Shown here piece after piece: positions 33,710 through 45,606 of a DNA stretch of 64,000 bases. Under the pieces are notes generated by a model that ran no database searches, was not told where the DNA came from, and saw nothing but the letters and a program-made list of their open reading frames with translations. Numbering within the stretch: the stretch's first letter is position 1; every line of letters starts with the position of its first letter. The DNA comes from Extensimonas perlucida (GTDB taxonomy: Bacteria; Pseudomonadota; Gammaproteobacteria; Burkholderiales; Burkholderiaceae_C): positions 1 to 64,000 of the forward strand of contig NZ_VMYE01000009.1 of assembly GCF_007655255.1 (NCBI RefSeq), read 5' to 3'. The translations under genes were made by a program, and so were the position numbers.

Positions 33710-34867
33710 TCACAATTCCTCGACGCGCCGCGGCGGGTAGCTGTCCCAGGACTGGCAGCCCGGACAGTGCCAGAAATGCTGGCGCGCCTCGAAGCCGCAG
33801 GCGGCGCAGCGGTAGCGCAGCAGCGGCTTGGTCGCGTGGTCGAGTGCGCGTTGCACCTGCGGGTGGAATTCCTCGTGCTCGAGCTTTTCCGTGCTCAGCC
33901 ATTGCGCCGCGGCGACGAGTGACAGCTCCTTGTCGAGGTGTTTCACCCACCACTGCCGCGCCTTCTGCGGGTTGCCGGATTGCACGGCCTCGAGCGTGAC
34001 GATGGCCTGTAGCAGGTCCAGCGCAGGCGCTGCGGCGTAGTGGGTGTGCAGCAGGGTGAGCGCTTGCCCTACCTGGCCAGCGGCTTGCGCCGCCTCGGCA
34101 AGCAAGGGGGCCGCCAAGGGCAGCGCGGCGGGCGCGCGATCGGCGAGGCTTTGCAAGCGGGTGAGCGCAGCGGCGCTGCGCCCTTGCGCTTGTTGCAGAC
34201 GCGCGAGTTCCAGGTAGGGGCGCGCGGCATCGCGCGCGGTCGCTACAGCTTGCTCTAGCAGTTCTTGCGCTCTCTGCATATCACCTTGGGTGCTGCGCGC
34301 CTGCGCCTGTTCGCACAGGTAATGTGCGAGCCGCGTGCTGAAGTCGCCTTGCCCGGCCGCCTGCAGTTTGTGCGCGATCGCCGCAGCCTGCGGCCAGTCG
34401 CGCGAGCGCTCGTAGAGCGCGAGCAGCGCCAGGCGTGCCTGCTCCTCGAAGGGCGTGCCCTCGAGCGGCAGCAAAGCGGCTTCGGCGCGGTCCAGCAGTC
34501 CGGCCTTGAGGAAGTCCAGCGCCAGCGCGTACTGCGCGCGTTCGCGGTCGCCTTGGCTCAGGTCGCCGCGCGCGATCAGGTGCTCGTGCACGCGCACGGC
34601 GCGGTCGTACTCGCCGCGTCGGCGAAACAGGTTGCCCAGGGCAAAGTGCAGCTCGGAAGTGTCGGGGTCGCTCTGTACGGCTTCGATGAAGGCGTCTATG
34701 GCCTGGTCCTGCTGCTCGTTGAGCAGAAAGTTCAGCCCTTTGAAGTAGGCTTTGGGGGCGCTGCGGTTTTCGGTGCGCAACTGCCGCAGGTCCATGCGCG
34801 AGGCCACCCAGCCCAGCATGAAGGCCAGGGGCAGACCCAGCAGCAGCCAGCTGAGGTCAAATTCCAT
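33710..34867 (-). CDS. lapB: Lipopolysaccharide assembly protein LapB (YciM)
   Basis: The 385-residue protein has an N-terminal membrane anchor (WLLLGLPLAFMLGWVASRM), a series of tetratricopeptide helices (about 40-330) and a C-terminal rubredoxin-like metal site (CAACGF...HCPGCQSW). LapB works with FtsH to control LpxC degradation and so balances lipopolysaccharide synthesis. It overlaps lapA by 11 bases. The residue pattern AYFKGLNFLLNEQQDQAIDAF at the first repeat is characteristic of this family. Confidence 0.93.
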   Translation of the reverse strand: MEFDLSWLLLGLPLAFMLGWVASRMDLRQLRTENRSAPKAYFKGLNFLLNEQQDQAIDAFIEAVQSDPDTSELHFALGNLFRRRGEYDRAVRVHEHLIARGDLSQGDRERAQYALALDFLKAGLLDRAEAALLPLEGTPFEEQARLALLALYERSRDWPQAAAIAHKLQAAGQGDFSTRLAHYLCEQAQARSTQGDMQRAQELLEQAVATARDAARPYLELARLQQAQGRSAAALTRLQSLADRAPAALPLAAPLLAEAAQAAGQVGQALTLLHTHYAAAPALDLLQAIVTLEAVQSGNPQKARQWWVKHLDKELSLVAAAQWLSTEKLEHEEFHPQVQRALDHATKPLLRYRCAACGFEARQHFWHCPGCQSWDSYPPRRVEEL

Positions 34868-35192
34868 GGAAAGGCGGCATTTCTGCTGAAGAGGGGGGAA
34901 TGACCGAGGCGGCCGGCGCGGCAGCGGTGGCGGCCTCGGGGGCGGGTTTGCTCGCTACCCTCAGTGCTTCGGCACGGCGTGCGGCGCTGCGGTGCTTCCA
35001 CCAGCGCGGCACCATCACGAGCATGCCGGCCAGAAGCCCCAAGGCGAACGCCGCCAGCACCACCAGCACCAGCGGGGCGCGCCACTCCATGCCGAAGAAA
35101 AAGTGCACGGTGGCATCCTGCTGGTTGTTCAGCGCGAAAGCGAACAGGGTGAAAAAAATGGCTGCCTTGAGCAGCCACAGAAAGTATTTCAT
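34857..35192 (-). CDS. lapA: Lipopolysaccharide assembly protein LapA
   Basis: The 111-residue membrane protein has two hydrophobic segments (WLLKAAIFFTLFAFAL and LVLVVLAAFALGLLAGML) flanking the LapA signature NNQQDATVHFFFGMEWRAPL. It has a Pro/Ala-rich tail. It is a small inner-membrane partner of LapB. The start at 35192 is preceded by GGAGAGG; an upstream in-frame ATG at 35261 would add a non-family leader. It overlaps lapB. Confidence 0.9.
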   Translation of the reverse strand: MKYFLWLLKAAIFFTLFAFALNNQQDATVHFFFGMEWRAPLVLVVLAAFALGLLAGMLVMVPRWWKHRSAARRAEALRVASKPAPEAATAAAPAASVIPPSSAEMPPFHGI

Positions 35193-35246
35193 GGACCTCT
35201 CCGATGGTGCAGCGATTGTAGAAGGCTGCTCGCAGGCTTGGGGGTA

Positions 35247-35267
35247 CGCAAATTCAGGCAATTTGCG
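35247..35267. repeat. Perfect hairpin between ihfB and lapA
   Basis: CGCAAATT and AATTTGCG form a perfect 8-bp stem with a CAGGC loop, 19 bases past the ihfB stop codon on the minus strand. Because no T-run follows, processing, attenuation or protein binding is more likely than termination. Confidence 0.45.
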
Positions 35268-35285
35268 GCTCTGACGCGCATGCGG

Positions 35286-35630
35286 TCAGTGTGACGAGCT
35301 ACTCTTTTTGGAGCTTTGTGTCGGCACATCGCCGTGCTGTGCGGGCGCCGGGCGCAGGTCCACGGCCTCGCGCAAAGCCTTGCCGGGCTTGAAACGCGGT
35401 ACGCGCCGCGCGGGAATGGCCACAGCAGCGCCGCTGCGCGGGTTGCGCCCCGTGCGCGCAGGCAGGTGGTTCACGAAAAAGCTGCCAAAGCCGCGGATTT
35501 CGACGCGCTGCCCACGCGCCATGGCATCGCCGAGAGCGTCGAGAATGGTCTTCACGGCCTGTTCGGCGTCACGCTGCGTCAATTGTGCGAAGCGCTCGGC
35601 CAGGGCTTCGACGAGGTCTGATCGGGTCAT
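35286..35630 (-). CDS. ihfB: Integration host factor beta subunit
   Basis: The 114-residue DNA-bending protein has the full IHF-beta pattern: MTRSDLVEALAERFAQL, EIRGFGSFFVNHLPARTGRNPRSG and RRVPRFKPGKALREAV. It has a Ser/Lys-rich C-terminal extension of about 20 residues (PTQSSKKSSSSH) beyond the E. coli length. It follows rpsA as in other proteobacteria but is separated from it by a strong terminator, so its expression may depend on readthrough or on its own promoter. Confidence 0.95.
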   Translation of the reverse strand: MTRSDLVEALAERFAQLTQRDAEQAVKTILDALGDAMARGQRVEIRGFGSFFVNHLPARTGRNPRSGAAVAIPARRVPRFKPGKALREAVDLRPAPAQHGDVPTQSSKKSSSSH

Positions 35631-35699
35631 GGCGGGCTTTGTGGGCAAGGGGGAAAGAGGAGGGCAGAAACGAACGGGCGCACTCGGCGCCCGCTCAAT

Positions 35700-35735
35700 C
35701 AAAAAAGGGCATGCAGGCGGAATCGCCCGCATGCC
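35700..35735 (-). terminator. Strong intrinsic terminator after rpsA
   Basis: On the minus strand GGCATGCGGGCG, loop ATTC and CGCCTGCATGCC form a 12-bp stem with one mismatch (35708-35735), followed by CTTTTTT. It starts about 10 bases past the rpsA stop codon and separates rpsA from ihfB. Confidence 0.9.
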
Positions 35736-35744
35736 ACATACGGC

Positions 35745-37430
<1,686 letters not shown>

Positions 37431-37568
37431 GGGTTTCCTTGCCGCAAACAGGTTTCCGTCAGCACCATTGCTGTCGTTTTTAAGGCTGCTTGCGGTCGTT
37501 GTGCGGCATGGCCGCGGGTTGAGAGTCAGTATTCCACGCCGCAGCTGGCGCGGCGGTGTGGTACGAAG

Positions 37569-39605
37569 TCAGCCCGGCGCACGGGGCGCGAAGGGCTGGC
37601 GCTCCTGCCACCAAGCCAACACCTGTTCGACGGTTTGCTCTATCGTCAAGAGGGAGTTGTCCAGCAACAGGGCATCTTGCGCCGGCTGCAAGGGCGCGAC
37701 GCTGCGCGTGCTGTCGCGTGCGTCACGCGCCTCGAGGTCAGCGCGAAGGTCGGCGATATTAGCACGAAATCCTTTAGAAATCAACTGGTTATAGCGCCTT
37801 TCGGCGCGTTGCTGGGCGCTTGCGGTCAGAAAGACCTTGAGCGGCGCGTCGGGGAAGATCACGGTGCCCATGTCCCGCCCGTCGGCCACCAGGCCCGGCA
37901 GGCGTCTGAAGCCGTGCTGCAGCGCCACCAGCGCCTGGCGCACCGCGGGCAGGGCCGAGACGCGCGAGGCGTTCATGCCGGCTTCTTCGGTGCGGATGGC
38001 GTCGCTCACGTCGTCGGCGCCCAGCAAGACGCGGGCGCCATCGAAGCGCACGGGCAACTGGCGCGCGAGCTCGGCGACGCGCGCTTCGTGCGCCCCGTCT
38101 ATGCTGAGGCCGGCGCGCCGCGCCGCGAGCGCGGTGATGCGGTACATCGCGCCCGAGTCGAGAAAGTGGTAACCCAGGCGCTGCGCGAGCAGCGCCGCGA
38201 CCGTGCCCTTGCCCGAGGCCGTGGGGCCGTCTATGCAGATCACGGGGATGTGTTGTGGCGCGGTCTGCACGACGGAGAAAAGCGTCTCGAAATAATCGGG
38301 AAAGGTCTTGGCCACGCACTTGGGGTCTTCGATGCGCACGGGCAGGCGCGCCGGGTTGAAGGCCGCAAGCGCAAAGCACATGGCCACGCGGTGGTCGTCG
38401 TAAGTGTGGATGCGCGCGGCGCGCCAGTCGGCGGCGCGCGCGGGTGGGGTGACGCGCAGAAAATCCGCGCCTTCTTCGACCTGCGCGCCGAGCTTGCGCA
38501 GCTCGGTCGCCATCGCGGCGAGGCGGTCGGTTTCTTTGACGCGCCAGCTCGCGATGTTGCGCAAGGTGGTCGTCCCCTCGGCGTAGAGCGCCATCACGGC
38601 GAGCGTCATGGCCGCGTCGGGGATGTGGTTGCAGTCCAGGTCCAGCGCCCGCAAGGGCCAGCGGCCGCGCTGCACCTGCAGCCAATTGGGCCCGCCCGTG
38701 ACCTGCGCACCCATGGCGCGCGCGGCATCGACGAAGCGGATGTCGCCCTGGATCGAATCCAGGCCCAGACCCAATATTTTGATGCCATTTTGCCCCTCAG
38801 CGCTTGCTGCAATGGCACCAAGCGCTATGAAATAACTTGCAGACGAGGCGTCGGCCTCGACATGGATGCGGCCCGGGGAGCGGTAGCGGCTGCCTGCGGG
38901 GATGGTGAAGCGCTGCCAGTTTTCGTGCGCCACCTGGATGCCGAAGCGCGCGAGCAGCTGCAGCGTGATGGCGATATAGGGCTTTGAGATCAGCTCGCCC
39001 AGCACCTCGATGTGCAAGTCCTGCTGCGTGGCAACGAGCGGCAGCGCCATGAGCAGGGCTGTGAGAAACTGGCTGGAGACGTCGCCGCGCACGCGGATGG
39101 GCGCCTGCAGCGCGAGCACGGGCACGCCGTGCGCGTGCTCAATGCGCAGCGGTGGGTACCCTTCGTTGCCGAGACAGGTGATGCGGCAGCCGAGCTGGCG
39201 CAGCGCATCGACGAGGTCGCCGATGGGGCGCTCGTGCATGCGCGCCACGCCAAAGAGCTCGAATTCGCCGCCGAGCAGCGCCAATGCTGCCGTGAGCGGG
39301 CGCATGGCCGTGCCCGCGTTGCCCAGGAAAAGCCGCGCCGGCGAACGCGGCGCACGCGCGCCGAGCCCGGTGATGCGCACGCTGTGCGGCTGCTCGGCCG
39401 GCTCCACGGTGCAGCCGATGTCGCGCAGCGCGGCCAGCATGACGCGCGTGTCGTCCGAGTCGAGCAGGTCATAAATGGTGGTCGTGCCCTCGCTCAGTGC
39501 GGCGAGCAGCAGCACGCGGTTGGAGATGCTCTTGGAGCCCGGCAGTTGCACGGTGCCGCCCGCGGTGGTGAGCGGCGGCAGGTCGAGGAAAGCGGTGGCG
39601 TACAT
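37569..39605 (-). CDS. aroA/cmk: Fused EPSP synthase/cytidylate kinase
   Basis: One uninterrupted frame of 678 residues encodes EPSP synthase (about 1-445: [56 protein letters not shown]) followed by cytidylate kinase (about 450-678: [35 protein letters not shown]). The first makes 5-enolpyruvylshikimate 3-phosphate for aromatic amino acids; the second phosphorylates CMP/dCMP. In most bacteria these are adjacent separate genes; fusion is known in Comamonadaceae. Residues about 257-274 ([20 protein letters not shown]) lie over a family repeat and are about five residues longer than in E. coli. The start at 39605 follows tyrA by 10 bases. Confidence 0.95.
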   Translation of the reverse strand: MYATAFLDLPPLTTAGGTVQLPGSKSISNRVLLLAALSEGTTTIYDLLDSDDTRVMLAALRDIGCTVEPAEQPHSVRITGLGARAPRSPARLFLGNAGTAMRPLTAALALLGGEFELFGVARMHERPIGDLVDALRQLGCRITCLGNEGYPPLRIEHAHGVPVLALQAPIRVRGDVSSQFLTALLMALPLVATQQDLHIEVLGELISKPYIAITLQLLARFGIQVAHENWQRFTIPAGSRYRSPGRIHVEADASSASYFIALGAIAASAEGQNGIKILGLGLDSIQGDIRFVDAARAMGAQVTGGPNWLQVQRGRWPLRALDLDCNHIPDAAMTLAVMALYAEGTTTLRNIASWRVKETDRLAAMATELRKLGAQVEEGADFLRVTPPARAADWRAARIHTYDDHRVAMCFALAAFNPARLPVRIEDPKCVAKTFPDYFETLFSVVQTAPQHIPVICIDGPTASGKGTVAALLAQRLGYHFLDSGAMYRITALAARRAGLSIDGAHEARVAELARQLPVRFDGARVLLGADDVSDAIRTEEAGMNASRVSALPAVRQALVALQHGFRRLPGLVADGRDMGTVIFPDAPLKVFLTASAQQRAERRYNQLISKGFRANIADLRADLEARDARDSTRSVAPLQPAQDALLLDNSLLTIEQTVEQVLAWWQERQPFAPRAPG
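38785..38836 (-). repeat. Comamonadaceae-type repeat inside aroA, copy 6
   Basis: CCATTTTGCCCCTCAGCGCTT, with a spacer and then ACCAAGCGCTATGAAATAAC, matches the reverse family consensus at both conserved ends. It is translated in frame within the EPSP synthase domain, at a surface segment ([19 protein letters not shown]) that is longer than in E. coli AroA. This is the clearest coding insertion of the family in the window. Confidence 0.65.
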
Positions 39606-39615
39606 CGGCGCAGTG

Positions 39616-40512
39616 TCAAAGCTGAGGGGGGGTGGTGCCCAGCGTGCGGTCGGCGCCCATGCGCCAGTGCGCGCGCGCGCCGCTCGCGAGCGTGAGCATG
39701 TCTTCGAGCGCCTGCGCGTCGCGCGCGCGCATGGCTTGCTCGAAGGCGTGTAGCGCTTGTTGGAACAGTTGCGACTGTTCCAGCACATGCTCGCGATTGG
39801 CGAGCAGAATGTCGCGCCACATCTTCGGCTCGCCCGCGGCGATGCGCGTGAAGTCGCGAAAACCCGGGCCCGCGAGCGCAAGAAAGGTGTCGCCCTCGGC
39901 CTGTCCGCAAATGCTTTGCATGAACGCAAACGCGAGCAAATGCGGCAGGTGGCTCACCGCGGCGAAGGCTTGGTCGTGCGCCTCGGGCGACATTTGCCGC
40001 ACCTTGCAGCCAAGCGCCTGCCATAGCTGCTCGGCCTTGCGCAGCTGTGCGCCCAGGGTGCGCTCGGTGGGCGTGAGCACGACCTGGCAGCCGCGGTAGA
40101 GCTGCGCATCGGCAAACTCCACGCCTGCGACCTCGCGCCCCGTGACCGGGTGTGCGGGCACAAAGGAGCCGATCTGGCTGCCCAGCGCACTGCGCGCGGC
40201 TTGCACTACGTCGGTCTTGGTCGAGCCCACGTCCATGACCAGCATGTCGCGTGTGACCAGGTGTTTGATGGACTTGAGCGTGGCCTCGGTCGCGGCCACG
40301 GGCACGGCCAGCAGCACCAGGTCGGCGCCCGCCACCGCGAGCAGCGCCGAGGGCGCCGCGACGTCGATCACGCCGAGTTCGCAGGCGCGCTCGGTGGTCG
40401 AGGGCGACTTGCTGTAGCCGATCACGCGCCGCACGAGGCCGGCCTGCTTGAGGGCCAGCGCGAACGATCCGCCCATGAGACCGCAGCCGATCAGGCCGAG
40501 TTGCTCAAACAT
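39616..40512 (-). CDS. tyrA: Prephenate dehydrogenase
   Basis: The 298-residue protein has the NAD-binding [16 protein letters not shown] at the N-terminus, [26 protein letters not shown] and [10 protein letters not shown]. It oxidatively decarboxylates prephenate to 4-hydroxyphenylpyruvate for tyrosine synthesis. No chorismate mutase or ACT domain is fused. It lies between pheA and aroA-cmk with gaps of about ten bases, forming an aromatic amino acid operon. Confidence 0.95.
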   Translation of the reverse strand: MFEQLGLIGCGLMGGSFALALKQAGLVRRVIGYSKSPSTTERACELGVIDVAAPSALLAVAGADLVLLAVPVAATEATLKSIKHLVTRDMLVMDVGSTKTDVVQAARSALGSQIGSFVPAHPVTGREVAGVEFADAQLYRGCQVVLTPTERTLGAQLRKAEQLWQALGCKVRQMSPEAHDQAFAAVSHLPHLLAFAFMQSICGQAEGDTFLALAGPGFRDFTRIAAGEPKMWRDILLANREHVLEQSQLFQQALHAFEQAMRARDAQALEDMLTLASGARAHWRMGADRTLGTTPPQL

Positions 40513-40521
40513 CGCTGCGCC

Positions 40522-41619
40522 TCACGCTGCCACGGGGTAGGCGCCGAGCATCTTGTAGAAGGCGCAGAGCCCGCGCAGTTCCTCCAGCGCGCGCGCCACA
40601 TGCGGCTGCGACGGATGGCCGTCGAGGTCGATGTAGAAGTAATACTCCCAATGCCCGGTGCGCGCGGGGCGCGACTCGAAGCGCGTCATCGAGACGCCGT
40701 GCGTCTTGAGCGGCACGAGCAGATCGTGCACCGCGCCCGGGCGGTTGGGCACCGAGACGACCAGGCTGGTGCAGTCCTTGCCCGAGGGCTGCGGCACTTC
40801 GAGCGTGTGCGGCAGGCAGATGACGGCGAAGCGCGTGCGGTTGTAGGCGTCGTCCTGGATCGCGTGCGCGACGATGTAGAGGCCAAACTGCGCGGCTGCA
40901 CGCTCGCTCGAGAGCGCGGCCCAGGCCGGGTTGGTGCTGGCCAGGCGTGCGCCCTCGGCGTTGCTCGAAACGGGGCGGCGCTCGGCGTGCGGCAGGTGCT
41001 TGGCGAGCCAGGCGTGGCATTGCGCGAGCGCCTGCGGGTGCGCGAGCACGGCTTCGATGCCGTCGAGAGAGTTGAGCGTGCGCATGAGGTTGTGCCGCAC
41101 CAGCAGGCTGACTTCGCCGACGATGTGCGTGGGCGAGTGCAAAAACAGGTCGAGCGAGCGTGCGACCACGCCTTCGGTGGAGTTTTCCACGCCCACGACG
41201 CCGAATTGCGCGCTGCCCGCGGCGGTGGCGTGGAACACCTCGTCGAAGGTGGCGCAATACATCAGGTCGGCCGCGCCGCCGAAGAATTCGATCGCGGCCT
41301 GCTCGCAGAAAGTGCCTTCGGGGCCGAGCACGGCCACGCGCTGCGGCGCCTCGAGCGCGAGGCAGGCGGACATGATCTCGCGCCAAATCGCGGCCACGTG
41401 CGGCCCTTTGAGCGGGCCGGGGTTGGCGTTTTGCATCTTCTCGATGACCTGCGCCACACGGTCGGGACGGAAAAACGGCGTGCCTTCGCGTTTTTTGACT
41501 TCACCGACCTGCTCGGCCACGAGCGCGCGGCGGTTCAGCAAGCTGAGCAGTTCCTGGTCAATGGCGTCGATCTGCGCACGCAGCGGCGCGAGTTCAGGGG
41601 AGGCTTGGGGTTCGGTCAT
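40522..41619 (-). CDS. pheA: Chorismate mutase/prephenate dehydratase (P-protein)
   Basis: The 365-residue bifunctional enzyme has an N-terminal chorismate mutase helix domain (LRAQIDAIDQELLSLLNRRA), a dehydratase domain (VAVLGPEGTFCEQAA, GVVGVENSTEGVV) and a C-terminal ACT domain with the ESRP motif (FESRPARTGHWEYYFYID) that senses phenylalanine. It makes phenylpyruvate from chorismate. The gene follows serC by 63 bases in the same direction. Confidence 0.96.
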   Translation of the reverse strand: MTEPQASPELAPLRAQIDAIDQELLSLLNRRALVAEQVGEVKKREGTPFFRPDRVAQVIEKMQNANPGPLKGPHVAAIWREIMSACLALEAPQRVAVLGPEGTFCEQAAIEFFGGAADLMYCATFDEVFHATAAGSAQFGVVGVENSTEGVVARSLDLFLHSPTHIVGEVSLLVRHNLMRTLNSLDGIEAVLAHPQALAQCHAWLAKHLPHAERRPVSSNAEGARLASTNPAWAALSSERAAAQFGLYIVAHAIQDDAYNRTRFAVICLPHTLEVPQPSGKDCTSLVVSVPNRPGAVHDLLVPLKTHGVSMTRFESRPARTGHWEYYFYIDLDGHPSQPHVARALEELRGLCAFYKMLGAYPVAA

Positions 41620-41682
41620 GGAGTGAAAAGGGGCGTGCTGGCAGGCTCGGGCGTTTTCGGCGCGGGCTTCGGGTTCAGGCGT

Positions 41683-42792
41683 TCAGGCTTGCGTGCGTTC
41701 GAATTCTTGCATGTAGCCAACCAGCGCCTGCACGCCTTCGAGCGGCATGGCGTTGTAGAGGCTTGCGCGCATGCCGCCCACGGACTTGTGCCCTTTGAGC
41801 TGCAGCAGGCCGTTGGCGCGCGCGCCAGCCAAAAAGGCCTCGTTGCGGCTTTCATCGCGCAGGAAGAAGGGGATGTTCATGCGCGAGCGGCAGTGCGGCG
41901 CGACTTTGTTGTAGTAAAGCTGCGAATTGTCTATGGCGCCGTAGAGCAGCGCGGCCTTGGCGATGTTGCGCTGCTCGAGCGCGGCCACGCCGCTGAGCGC
42001 GCCTTCGCGTTGGCGCAAAATCCACTGGAACACCAGCCCCGCGACGTAGATGCCCCAGGTTGGCGGGGTGTTGAACATGGACTGGTGCTCGGCCACGTTG
42101 CGCAAGTCGAAGGCGCTCGGGCACACGGGCAGCGCGTGGCCCAGCAGGTCTTCACGCACCACCACGATGGTCAAGCCCGCGGGGCCGAGGTTTTTCTGCG
42201 CGCCCGCAAAGGCGAGCCCGACGCGCGACCAATCCACGCTGCGCGAGGCCACATGCGAAGAAAAGTCGATCACCAGCGGCGCCTCGCTGCCGAGCTGGCG
42301 CAAGTCGGGCAAGGCGTGAAACTCCACGCCGTGGATGGTTTCGTTGCTGCACAGGTGCACGTAGCTCGCGCCGCGGCTCAGATTCCAGCTTGCGGGCGGC
42401 GGCACGGTGGTAAAGCCGCTGTCCGCGCCCGAGGCGACGATGTTCACCTCGCTTGCGTACTTGTGCGCCTCGCGCTCGGACTTCTGGCTCCAGCTGCCCG
42501 TGACGACGAAGTCCACCACGCCGGCGCGCGAGAGGTTCAGCGGCACGATGGCGTTCTGCCCCAGCCCGCCGCCTTGCATGAACAGGATGCGAAAGTGCGC
42601 GGGCACGGCGAGCAGGGCGCGCAGATCGGCCTCGGCCTGCTCGTAGATAGAAATGAACTCCTTGCCGCGGTGGCTCATCTCCATCACGCCCATGCCGCAG
42701 CCGTGCCAGTCGAGCATCTCGGCCGCGGCCTGCTCGAGCACCTCTACGGGCATGGTCGCAGGGCCGGCGGAAAAGTTGTAGGGACGCTTCAT
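41683..42792 (-). CDS. serC: Phosphoserine aminotransferase
   Basis: The 369-residue PLP enzyme starts [15 protein letters not shown] and has [14 protein letters not shown] and [17 protein letters not shown], containing the PLP-binding Lys. It acts in serine synthesis and in pyridoxal phosphate synthesis. In the order gyrA-serC-pheA-tyrA-aroA it matches many Burkholderiales chromosomes. A family repeat lies immediately upstream, between gyrA and serC. Confidence 0.96.
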   Translation of the reverse strand: MKRPYNFSAGPATMPVEVLEQAAAEMLDWHGCGMGVMEMSHRGKEFISIYEQAEADLRALLAVPAHFRILFMQGGGLGQNAIVPLNLSRAGVVDFVVTGSWSQKSEREAHKYASEVNIVASGADSGFTTVPPPASWNLSRGASYVHLCSNETIHGVEFHALPDLRQLGSEAPLVIDFSSHVASRSVDWSRVGLAFAGAQKNLGPAGLTIVVVREDLLGHALPVCPSAFDLRNVAEHQSMFNTPPTWGIYVAGLVFQWILRQREGALSGVAALEQRNIAKAALLYGAIDNSQLYYNKVAPHCRSRMNIPFFLRDESRNEAFLAGARANGLLQLKGHKSVGGMRASLYNAMPLEGVQALVGYMQEFERTQA

Positions 42793-42799
42793 GGTTTAT

Positions 42800-42852
42800 A
42801 AGAAAAATAGGGCGTTTGTGCAGACGTATCAAGCGCAAGAAGCTATTTATTC
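42800..42852 (-). repeat. Comamonadaceae-type short intergenic repeat, copy 7
   Basis: The stretch from GAAAAATAGGGCGTTTGTG to ATCAAGCGCAAGAAGCTATT matches the reverse family consensus, with its right end nearly perfect. It fills the 74-base gap between gyrA and serC. The adjoining GCTATT-TATTC-AATAGC can form a small hairpin that could act at the gyrA mRNA 3' end. Confidence 0.65.
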
Positions 42853-42866
42853 AATAGCATAGGGGT

Positions 42867-45524
42867 TCAGGCGGAATCCTCACCCGCGCCCGTGTTCGCG
42901 CCTGTGTCGTCGGCCTCATCGGGGTCGCCACCCTCCGTCTGCGCGTCGTTTTCGACGATGCGCTGCAGGCCGATGAGCTTGGCGCCTTGGTCGAGCGCGA
43001 TCAGCGTCACGCCTTGTGTGGCGCGGCCAAGCTCGCGGATTTCGGCGACGCGCGTGCGCACGAGCACGCCGGTGTCGGTGATGAGCATGATCTCGTCGTC
43101 GGGGCGCACCAGCGTCGCGGCCACGACCTTGCCGTTGCGCTCGCTTTGCTGGATCGCGATCATGCCCTTGGTGCCGCGGCCGTGGCGCGTGTATTCGGTG
43201 ATGGGGGTGCGCTTGCCGTAGCCGTTTTCGGTCGCGGTGAGCACGCTTTGTGTTTCGTCTTCGGCCACGAGCATGGCGATCACGCGCTGGCCTTCCTCGA
43301 GCTGCATGCCGCGCACGCCGCGCGCGTTGCGGCCCATGGGGCGCACGTCGTTTTCATCGAAGCGCACGGCCTTGCCGCCGTCGGAAAACAGCATCACGTC
43401 GTGCTTGCCGTCGGTGAGCGCCGCGCCGATCAGATAGTCGCCCTCGTCGAGGTCGACGGCGATGATGCCGGCCTTGCGCGGATTGCTGAATTCAGGCAGC
43501 GCGGTTTTCTTCACGGTGCCCATGCTCGTTGCCATGAACACGTAGCGGTCCTCGGGGAAGCTGCGCGCCGCGCCCGTGAGCGGCAACACGACGGTGATCT
43601 TCTCGCCTTCGGCAAGCGGAAACATGTTGACGATGGGCCGCCCGCGCGAGCCGCGCGAGCCTGTGGGCGCTTCCCACACCTTGAGCCAATACAGCCGCCC
43701 GCGGTTGGAAAAGCACAGGATGTAGTCGTGCGTGTTGGCGATGAAGAGCTGGTCTATCCAGTCGTCCTCTTTGGTCGCCGTGGCCTGCTTGCCGCGCCCG
43801 CCGCGTTTTTGTGCGCGGTATTCCGACAGCGGCTGCGCCTTGACGTAGCCCGCGTGGCTTAGCGTGACCACCATGTCGGTGGGCGTGATCAGGTCTTCGG
43901 TCGAGAGGTCTTGCGCGCTGTATTCGATCACGCTGCGGCGCGCGCCGAGCTTGGTCTGGCCGAACTCCTGTTTGAGCGTCGCGAGCTCCTCGCCCATGAT
44001 GGCCGAGACGCGCTCGGGTTTGGCGAGGATGTCGAGCAGGTCTTCGATCGCCGCCATCACTTCCTTGTATTCGGCCACGATCTTGTCCTGCTCCAGGCCC
44101 GTGAGGCGCTGCAGGCGCATTTGCAGGATTTCCTGCGCCTGCGTCTCCGACAGGCGATACAGACCGTCGGCCTGCATGCCGAAGGCGCGCTCCAGCCCCT
44201 CGGGGCGGTAGTCGTCGGCGTTCACCATGCTGCCGTCTTCGCGGGCGCGCGTGAGCATCTGGCGCACGAGCTGGCTGTCCCAGCTGCGCGCCATGAGCTC
44301 GCTCTTGGCCACCGGCGGCGTGGGCGACTCGCGGATGATGCGGATGAACTCGTCGATGTTCGCGAGCGCCACGGCCAGGCCTTCGAGCACATGGCCGCGC
44401 TCGCGCGCCTTGCGCAGCTCGAACACCGTGCGGCGCGTGACCACCTCGCGGCGGTGCTGCAAAAAGACCTGCACCAGGTCCTTGAGGTTGCACAGCCGCG
44501 GCTGGCCATCGACCAGCGCCACCATGTTGATGCCGAAGGTGTCCTGCAGCTGCGTCTGCTTGTAGAGGTTGTTGAGCACCACCTCGGGCACTTCGCCGCG
44601 CTTGAGCTCGATCACCAGGCGCATGCCGGATTTGTCCGACTCGTCCTGGATGTGGCTGATGCCCTCGAGCTTTTTCTCGTGCACGAGCTCGGCCATGCGC
44701 TCTTGCAGCGTCTTTTTGTTGACCTGGTAGGGCAGCTCATCGACCACGATGGCCTGGCGCTGACCGCGGTCTATGTCCTCGAAATGGCACTTGGCGCGCA
44801 TCACCACCCTGCCGCGCCCGGTGCGGTAGCCCTCTTTGACGCCGTTGATGCCGTAGATGATGCCCGCGGTGGGGAAGTCCGGCGCGGGGATGATCTCCAT
44901 CAGTTCGTCGATCGTGGCCTCGGGGTGCTGCAGCAGGTGCAGGCAGGCATCGACCACTTCATTCAAATTGTGCGGCGGGATGTTGGTCGCCATGCCCACG
45001 GCGATGCCGGCCGAGCCGTTGACGAGCAGATTGGGCAGCTTGCTCGGCAGCACCAGCGGCTCTTTTTCGCTGCCGTCGTAGTTGGGGCCGAAATCGACGG
45101 TTTCCTTGTCGATGTCGGCGAGCATCTCGTGCGCGATTTTGGCCAGGCGGATTTCGGTGTAGCGCATCGCGGCCGCGTTGTCGCCATCGACCGAGCCAAA
45201 ATTGCCCTGGCCATCGACGAGCATGTGGCGCAGCGAAAAGTCCTGCGCCATGCGCACGATGGTGTCGTACACGGCAGAGTCGCCATGCGGGTGGTATTTA
45301 CCGATCACGTCGCCGACGATGCGCGCGGATTTTTTGTAGGGCCGGTTCCAGTCGTTGCCGAGCTCGTGCATGGCGAACAGCACGCGCCGGTGTACGGGCT
45401 TGAGGCCGTCGCGCGCGTCCGGTAGCGCGCGGCCCACGATCACGCTCATCGCGTAGTCGAGGTAGCTGCGCCGCATTTCTTCTTCGAGGCTGATCGGCAG
45501 GGTTTCTTTGGCAAACGGGTTCAT
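42867..45524 (-). CDS. gyrA: DNA gyrase subunit A
   Basis: The 885-residue subunit contains the catalytic Tyr in [11 protein letters not shown], the quinolone-determining block [15 protein letters not shown] with Ser and Asp at the sensitive positions, the GyrA box QKRGGRGKQ and a full beta-pinwheel C-terminal domain. An acidic tail follows ([20 protein letters not shown]). It introduces negative supercoils with GyrB. It lies downstream of dnaG with an 82-base gap, so partial cotranscription is possible. Confidence 0.97.
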   Translation of the reverse strand: MNPFAKETLPISLEEEMRRSYLDYAMSVIVGRALPDARDGLKPVHRRVLFAMHELGNDWNRPYKKSARIVGDVIGKYHPHGDSAVYDTIVRMAQDFSLRHMLVDGQGNFGSVDGDNAAAMRYTEIRLAKIAHEMLADIDKETVDFGPNYDGSEKEPLVLPSKLPNLLVNGSAGIAVGMATNIPPHNLNEVVDACLHLLQHPEATIDELMEIIPAPDFPTAGIIYGINGVKEGYRTGRGRVVMRAKCHFEDIDRGQRQAIVVDELPYQVNKKTLQERMAELVHEKKLEGISHIQDESDKSGMRLVIELKRGEVPEVVLNNLYKQTQLQDTFGINMVALVDGQPRLCNLKDLVQVFLQHRREVVTRRTVFELRKARERGHVLEGLAVALANIDEFIRIIRESPTPPVAKSELMARSWDSQLVRQMLTRAREDGSMVNADDYRPEGLERAFGMQADGLYRLSETQAQEILQMRLQRLTGLEQDKIVAEYKEVMAAIEDLLDILAKPERVSAIMGEELATLKQEFGQTKLGARRSVIEYSAQDLSTEDLITPTDMVVTLSHAGYVKAQPLSEYRAQKRGGRGKQATATKEDDWIDQLFIANTHDYILCFSNRGRLYWLKVWEAPTGSRGSRGRPIVNMFPLAEGEKITVVLPLTGAARSFPEDRYVFMATSMGTVKKTALPEFSNPRKAGIIAVDLDEGDYLIGAALTDGKHDVMLFSDGGKAVRFDENDVRPMGRNARGVRGMQLEEGQRVIAMLVAEDETQSVLTATENGYGKRTPITEYTRHGRGTKGMIAIQQSERNGKVVAATLVRPDDEIMLITDTGVLVRTRVAEIRELGRATQGVTLIALDQGAKLIGLQRIVENDAQTEGGDPDEADDTGANTGAGEDSA

Positions 45525-45606
45525 AAGGCGACGGTCAGGGTGTCAGCACAAGGCAAACGGGCATTTTAGGCGGGGCAGCCTGTCGGACTGGAAGCCGCGG
45601 CACTTT

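Noticed and set aside
37770-37820. Repeat-like sequence TTATAGCGCC ... GGGCGCTTGCGG inside the cmk part
   Set aside because: The encoded residues ([11 protein letters not shown]) align with cytidylate kinases of other bacteria, so no insertion is needed to explain them.
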